A stretch of 10,472 nt of DNA from Promethearchaeota archaeon (lineage in GTDB: Archaea; Asgardarchaeota; Lokiarchaeia; Sigynarchaeales; MK-D1): the NCBI GenBank assembly GCA_016839385.1, contig JAEOUK010000073.1:1-10472 (forward strand), written 5' to 3'. Under the pieces are notes generated by a model. It was not told the origin of the DNA, did not search any database, and saw only the letters and a program-made list of their open reading frames with translations. Made by a program: the position numbers and the translations under genes. Of the stretch, positions 7,156 to 10,472 are shown in pieces. Positions within the stretch are counted from its first letter, which is position 1. Every line of letters begins with the position of its first letter.

Positions 7156-8070
7156 ATGGATCTCCAAAACCTAATACGGATCGAAAACATTGTGGAAAAT
7201 TCGTTTCCGGCTAGTTTTCAAAAAATAGATGAGCCCGAAATAAAAATTGTATCTGAAAGAGGAACTTATCACCCTAGAAATACATTGAATCATCTCACTG
7301 GTAAAGAATGGATTCATTTTTCGCGTAGTTGGTTTGTCCACAAGCCTAAACCTCGTGATAAGAAGAGAGGAGAAGACTTGCATCCAGCCAAATATCCAGA
7401 AGATTTAATTTCAAGGTTTATTAAATTCTTCACCAAAAAAGGAGCATGGATTTTGGATCCCTTTTGTGGAACCGCATCCACCTTAGTAGCGGCAGAATCT
7501 GTGGAAAGAAATGCAATTGGATTTGAAATATCAGAAAAATGGGCTAAAATTGGAGCTAAACGTACTAAACAATACATTATTCTCGGAGATATCCAAAAGA
7601 TACATACCTTAAACTACTTACCAAAATTTGATTTTTGTATAAGTAGCCCTCCCTATTGGGATATGTTAGGACATTCACGAGGTGGATCTGAATCAACTCA
7701 AAAGGACCGCATTAAGAAAGGTTATGATGCTACATTTAGTTCACTTAATGACGATTTAGGAAACTTAACAGATTATGAAGAATTCATGGAAAAACTTCTG
7801 GCAATTTATGATAAAATTAGAGAGAAAATGAAACCAGAAGCATATTGTGTTGTGATTATGCAAAATACACTTAAAGCTAAGCAACAATTCTATCCGTTGG
7901 CGTGGGAATTCGCTTTAAGCATGGGAGAACGGGGTTGGAATTTACGTCAAGAGATGATTTGGTGTCAAAGTGATAAGAAATTAGGAATTTGGGGGTATCC
8001 AAATACTTATATCAGCAATGTACATCATCATTATTGTTTAGTTTTCCAAGTACCATCAGTTAATGAATAG
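7156..8070 (+). CDS. Solitary DNA (N4-cytosine/N6-adenine) methyltransferase
   Basis: The 304-residue protein has the N6_N4_Mtase motifs in the order X-I-II-III-IV. Motif X with lead-in is HPAKYPEDLISRFIKFF (76-92). Motif I is DPFCGTAST (101-109), motif II IGFE with Glu124, motif III GD at 144-145, and motif IV SSPPYW (163-168). The SPPY form of motif IV is typical of N4-cytosine methyltransferases; N6-adenine enzymes usually have [DN]PPY. The order differs from classic beta-class enzymes, where IV precedes X-I. The segment KKLGIWGYP (274-282) and the closing HHHYCLVF (290-297) look like conserved family features. It acts on DNA in the cytosol. Specificity cannot be read, and no restriction endonuclease or specificity subunit is adjacent, so it is probably an orphan enzyme for regulation or self-marking. 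Motif I has Ala107 where Gly is usual. An RNA methyltransferase is a less likely alternative. Confidence 0.85.
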   Translation: MDLQNLIRIENIVENSFPASFQKIDEPEIKIVSERGTYHPRNTLNHLTGKEWIHFSRSWFVHKPKPRDKKRGEDLHPAKYPEDLISRFIKFFTKKGAWILDPFCGTASTLVAAESVERNAIGFEISEKWAKIGAKRTKQYIILGDIQKIHTLNYLPKFDFCISSPPYWDMLGHSRGGSESTQKDRIKKGYDATFSSLNDDLGNLTDYEEFMEKLLAIYDKIREKMKPEAYCVVIMQNTLKAKQQFYPLAWEFALSMGERGWNLRQEMIWCQSDKKLGIWGYPNTYISNVHHHYCLVFQVPSVNE

Positions 8071-8071
8071 A

Positions 8072-8078
8072 TTTTTTT
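8072..8078 (+). terminator. T7 tract after the DNA methyltransferase gene
   Basis: Seven T residues begin 2 nt after the stop codon, with no stem-loop. This is the usual look of an archaeal intrinsic terminator and separates this gene from dnaK. Confidence 0.5.
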
Positions 8079-8131
8079 ATATATGTAAATCTCCTTTAAG
8101 TTATTCCCTTTGATTTACTATTGAGTATGGA

Positions 8132-8148
8132 ATTTTAGATTATAAAAT
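8132..8148. promoter_or_regulatory. AT-rich inverted repeat ATTTTA-N5-TAAAAT upstream of dnaK
   Basis: Perfect 6-bp arms lie about 33 nt upstream of the dnaK TATA-like box. It contains only A/T, so chance is quite possible; the position is suitable for an activator. Confidence 0.25.
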
Positions 8149-8179
8149 CGTTATCTTTTTAAGAAAAATTGTGTTATCC

Positions 8180-8190
8180 TATATTATAAT
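8180..8190 (+). promoter_or_regulatory. TATA-like box of dnaK
   Basis: TATATTATAAT lies about 40 nt before the dnaK ATG. It predicts a transcript start near 8208-8212, leaving a leader of about 12-16 nt that still includes the GTGAT ribosome site. Confidence 0.5.
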
Positions 8191-8195
8191 TTTAA

Positions 8196-8210
8196 TTAAC
8201 CAAAAGTTAA
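8196..8210. promoter_or_regulatory. Inverted repeat TTAAC-CAAAA-GTTAA at the dnaK start site (candidate repressor operator)
   Basis: Perfect 5-bp arms with a 5-nt spacer run from just downstream of the TATA-like box to the predicted transcript start. A repressor bound here would block polymerase, the logic known for archaeal heat-shock repressors such as Phr. The sequence itself is not one I can assign to a known regulator. Confidence 0.4.
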
Positions 8211-8214
8211 CAAA

Positions 8215-8219
8215 GTGAT
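8215..8219 (+). promoter_or_regulatory. Ribosome binding site GTGAT of dnaK
   Basis: GTGAT pairs with the AUCAC of the archaeal 16S 3' end and stands 4 nt before the ATG at 8224. An in-frame GTG codon at 8215 is part of this site, so it is better read as the ribosome site than as a start. Confidence 0.55.
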
Positions 8220-8223
8220 AAAC

Positions 8224-10185
8224 ATGTCAGATACGAAAACAAAAAAAGAAAAAATCATTGGAATCGATCTTGGGACTAGCAACTCCGCAGCAGCTATAAT
8301 CGTAGGAGGCAAACCAGAAGTTATTCCAAGCGCTGAAGGCGTCAGTCTTGGAGGAAAAGCATTTCCTTCTTATGTCGCATGGACAAAAGATGGAACTAGA
8401 CTTATTGGAGAGCCTGCTAGACGTCAAGCTGTCTCAAATCCAGATCGAACCATTCGATCTATCAAACGCAAAATGGGAGAAAATTACAAAGTAAAAATTG
8501 ATGATAAAGAATTCTCACCTCAAGAAATTTCTGCAATGATCTTACAAAAAATTAAACAAGACACCGAAGCTTATGTTGGAGAGCCAATTAAAAAAGCTGT
8601 AATTACCGTACCAGCGTATTTCAATGATGCACAACGAACTGCAACTAAAGATGCTGGAACTATAGCTGGTTTGGATGTTGTACGAATCATCAATGAACCT
8701 ACTGCTGCTTGTTTAGCTTATGGTCTTGATAAAAGTAAGGAGAAAAGTCTCAAAATATGTGTACTGGACCTCGGTGGGGGAACTTTTGATGTCACAATCA
8801 TGGAAATGGGTTCGGTAAAGATGGATGATGGTCGTCATCAGGGTGTATTTGAAGTGATTTCGACCTCTGGAGATACCAAATTAGGTGGAACGGATATGGA
8901 TAGACATATTGTGAATTGGGTAGTATCAGAATTCAAGAAGAAGAACGGTGTTGACCTTAGTGGCGATTCTACTGCAATGGCTCGAGTATTAGAAGCTGGT
9001 GAAAAAGCAAAAATAGAACTATCAACTTCCTATTCAACGAACATAAATCTACCATTCATTTCACAAAATGAAGATGGACCTCTACACTTAGACATTGAAT
9101 TGACACGTGCTAAATTAGAAGAATTAATTGCACCGACTTTAAATCGACTAAAAGCTCCTATGCAACGTGCAATTGATGATGCAAGTGTGTCACCAAGTCA
9201 AATTGACAAGGTAATTCTTGTTGGAGGGCCAACTCGGATGCCTAGTGTTAGAGAATCATTCAAAAGTTTCTTTGGAAAAGAACCAGAACGTAGTGTTGAT
9301 CCTATGGAATGCGTGTCCATTGGTGCAGCTATTCAAGGAGCAGTCATGGCTGGAGAAGTGGATGAATTATTGCTCCTTGATGTTACTCCATTAACCCTTG
9401 GAATTGAAACTCTTGGTGGAGTGCGAACTCCGTTGATTGAAAGAAATACTACAGTACCTTGTGAACGCGCGAAAGTGTTCTCCACTGCAGCAGATAACCA
9501 ACCTGCAGTAGAAATAAATGTATTGCAAGGAGAACGTCCTATGGCTGCAGATAACTTATCTCTTGGTCGATTCCGCTTAGAAGGAATTCCTCCAGCTCCT
9601 CGTGGAATTCCTCAAATCGAAGTGAAATTCGAAATTGACGAGAACGGTATCGTAAATGTAACTGCTAAGGATCTAGGAACTGGGAAAGAGCAGAAAATCA
9701 CCATTGAACGTAATAAAGGAGGTTTAAGTGAAGATGACGTGCAAAAAATGGTGGATGAAGCTAAAAAATACGAAGAAGAAGACCTCGTAAAGAAAGAACG
9801 AGTAGAAACCAAGAACAATGCTGAACAAATGACTTATCAAGCAGAGAAACTGATGAAAGAACATGCGGATAAACTCGATGAAGATCTGAAGAATGAATTA
9901 CTACGCACTATTGACGATGTGAAAGAAGCATTAAAATCAGAAGACCACGATCGCATAAAATCTACATATGATGCTCTTAATGAATCGTTACAGAAATTCG
10001 GGACAAAAATCTATGGGCAACAAGCTGGTCCAGGAGGTATGGGTGGAATGAATCCAGATGATTTCGCTCGAGCAGCACAAGAAGCAGCTAAACAACAAGG
10101 AACCGGCGGAGCAACATACGAGGACGATCCGAAGAAAAAGAAAAAGAGAAAGTCAGTAGATGTTGATTGGGAAGAAGAAGATTAA
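8224..10185 (+). CDS. dnaK: Molecular chaperone DnaK (Hsp70)
   Basis: From ATG 8224 the protein is 653 residues. The ATPase domain (1 to about 378) has phosphate loop 1 GIDLGTSNS (13-21; Ser where GTTNS is usual), [17 protein letters not shown] (129-145), phosphate loop 2 [10 protein letters not shown] (180-189) and the adenosine loop LVGGPTR (332-338). The linker with ELLLLDVTP at 381-389 is canonical. The beta-sandwich substrate domain covers about 390-497 and the helical lid about 500-598, followed by a Gly/Met stretch. The ATPase domain is of the short form shared by archaeal and Gram-positive DnaK, lacking the insert of proteobacterial ones. The tail holds a basic run (637-643, KKKKKRK) and ends VDVDWEEED, like the usual D-x-E-F-E-E ending. 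It folds client proteins with ATP together with DnaJ and GrpE. dnaJ follows 73 nt later; grpE is not next to it upstream. Archaeal DnaK is generally regarded as acquired from bacteria. Confidence 0.97.
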   Translation: MSDTKTKKEKIIGIDLGTSNSAAAIIVGGKPEVIPSAEGVSLGGKAFPSYVAWTKDGTRLIGEPARRQAVSNPDRTIRSIKRKMGENYKVKIDDKEFSPQEISAMILQKIKQDTEAYVGEPIKKAVITVPAYFNDAQRTATKDAGTIAGLDVVRIINEPTAACLAYGLDKSKEKSLKICVLDLGGGTFDVTIMEMGSVKMDDGRHQGVFEVISTSGDTKLGGTDMDRHIVNWVVSEFKKKNGVDLSGDSTAMARVLEAGEKAKIELSTSYSTNINLPFISQNEDGPLHLDIELTRAKLEELIAPTLNRLKAPMQRAIDDASVSPSQIDKVILVGGPTRMPSVRESFKSFFGKEPERSVDPMECVSIGAAIQGAVMAGEVDELLLLDVTPLTLGIETLGGVRTPLIERNTTVPCERAKVFSTAADNQPAVEINVLQGERPMAADNLSLGRFRLEGIPPAPRGIPQIEVKFEIDENGIVNVTAKDLGTGKEQKITIERNKGGLSEDDVQKMVDEAKKYEEEDLVKKERVETKNNAEQMTYQAEKLMKEHADKLDEDLKNELLRTIDDVKEALKSEDHDRIKSTYDALNESLQKFGTKIYGQQAGPGGMGGMNPDDFARAAQEAAKQQGTGGATYEDDPKKKKKRKSVDVDWEEED

Positions 10186-10222
10186 CTCTAAGGGTTATTC
10201 GATAATTTCTCAACCTTTTTTT
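10183..10222 (+). terminator. Hairpin and T7 tract after dnaK
   Basis: A small stem TAACTC/GGGTTA (10183-10188 with 10192-10197, one G-U pair, 3-nt loop) overlaps the stop codon. It is followed by T7 at 10216-10222. The T-tract is the more believable part; the hairpin is too far from it to be a bacterial-type terminator. Confidence 0.35.
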
Positions 10223-10230
10223 ATATTTTT
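10221..10230 (+). promoter_or_regulatory. TATA-like box of dnaJ
   Basis: TTATATTTTT overlaps the end of the T-tract after dnaK and predicts a start near 10248-10252. dnaJ may thus have its own promoter besides read-through from dnaK. The palindrome ATCATGAT (10237-10244) lies between this box and the predicted start. Confidence 0.4.
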
Positions 10231-10247
10231 CAATTAATCATGATCAT

Positions 10248-10251
10248 AGGT
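10248..10251 (+). promoter_or_regulatory. Ribosome binding site AGGT of dnaJ
   Basis: AGGT lies 7 nt before the ATG at 10259, the same spacing as the flippase AGGTG. If transcription starts at the predicted TATA-dependent site, this would lie at the very 5' end, so a slightly earlier start is needed for it to work. Confidence 0.4.
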
Positions 10252-10258
10252 AACCAAG

Positions 10259-10472
10259 ATGAGCACAAAGAAAAGAGATTACTATGAAGTTCTTGGCGTA
10301 AGTAAGGATTCGAGTAAAGATGATATTAAACAGGCATTTAGAAGACTTGCACTGAAATACCACCCAGACCGAGCACCAAAAGAAAAAAAAGAAGAAGCAA
10401 AAGAAAAATTTAAGGAGATTCAAGAAGCATATTCCGTTTTAAGCGATGACGAACGACGTAAAGCCTATGATC
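10259..10472 (+). CDS. dnaJ: Co-chaperone DnaJ (Hsp40), 3' partial
   Basis: The window shows 71 residues, all J-domain: RDYYEVLGV (6-14), helix [17 protein letters not shown] with the essential HPD at 35-37, then [21 protein letters not shown] (51-71). The HPD motif stimulates the ATPase of DnaK. The strong match and position right after dnaK make it DnaJ proper rather than an unrelated J-protein. The Gly/Phe, zinc-finger and C-terminal domains must lie beyond the window and cannot be checked. The loop between HPD and helix III is highly charged ([11 protein letters not shown]), a usual feature. Confidence 0.93.
   Translation, partial: MSTKKRDYYEVLGVSKDSSKDDIKQAFRRLALKYHPDRAPKEKKEEAKEKFKEIQEAYSVLSDDERRKAYD

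Noticed and set aside
7156..8070. Complete restriction-modification or phage-defence island around the DNA methyltransferase
   Set aside because: Neighbours are a histidine kinase and dnaK; no nuclease, specificity, helicase or toxin gene is present.
8215..8223. GTG start for dnaK, adding three residues
   Set aside because: The GTG is part of a GTGAT ribosome site and the ATG at 8224 has suitable spacing; DnaK proteins usually begin a few residues before the GIDLG motif in either case.
1..10472. CRISPR array, tRNA, rRNA or insertion sequence
   Set aside because: No regularly spaced DNA repeats, cloverleaf-like or rRNA-like stretch, or transposase gene with flanking inverted repeats was seen on reading both strands.

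Overview
This AT-rich window holds nine protein-coding genes, two of them cut by the window edges. It has no RNA gene, CRISPR array or insertion sequence that I can recognise. It most likely comes from an archaeon. TATA-like boxes lie about 25-30 nt ahead of probable transcription starts. Some genes have AGGTG/GTGAT-type ribosome sites and others look leaderless. T-tracts follow several stop codons, and the first gene is a NosD-type beta-helix protein ending in a C-terminal membrane anchor. Its mix of beta-helix, a beta-sandwich module with the pattern 'Y.V.RN...W.EG.W..G...L.I..LPVG.H', hybrid histidine kinases and a DnaK/DnaJ pair resembles Asgard archaea (Loki/Heimdall type). That lineage is an inference from style; no marker gene settles it.

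Layout. (1) 1-1380 (+): 3' part of an anchored parallel beta-helix surface protein. (2) 1426-2595 (-): a two-gene unit, a small cupin followed 6 nt later by an FkbM-family methyltransferase. (3) 2596-2870: divergent control region with three separate palindromes. (4) 2871-4745 (+): a MOP-superfamily flippase with about 14 membrane segments, likely moving lipid-linked glycans. (5) 4839-7091 (+): hybrid histidine kinase (7 membrane segments, PAS, HisKA, HATPase, receiver). (6) 7156-8070 (+): an N4/N6-type DNA methyltransferase with no restriction gene beside it. (7) 8224-10185 (+): dnaK. (8) 10259 to the window end (+): start of dnaJ.

How the genes may work together. The surface protein, FkbM methyltransferase, cupin and flippase could all serve the cell surface or its glycans, with the methyltransferase capping a sugar or lipid group and the flippase exporting it. 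This rests on proximity only. dnaK and dnaJ form the Hsp70 machine, each with its own apparent promoter; no grpE lies between them or just upstream of dnaK. The kinase and the DNA methyltransferase look like independent single-gene units.

I did not find a clearly new multi-gene system. The observations most worth checking are the triple-palindrome divergent promoter, the Tyr at H+4 in the kinase, the inverted repeat at the predicted dnaK start site, the changed motif I of the DNA methyltransferase, and the polybasic DnaK tail.
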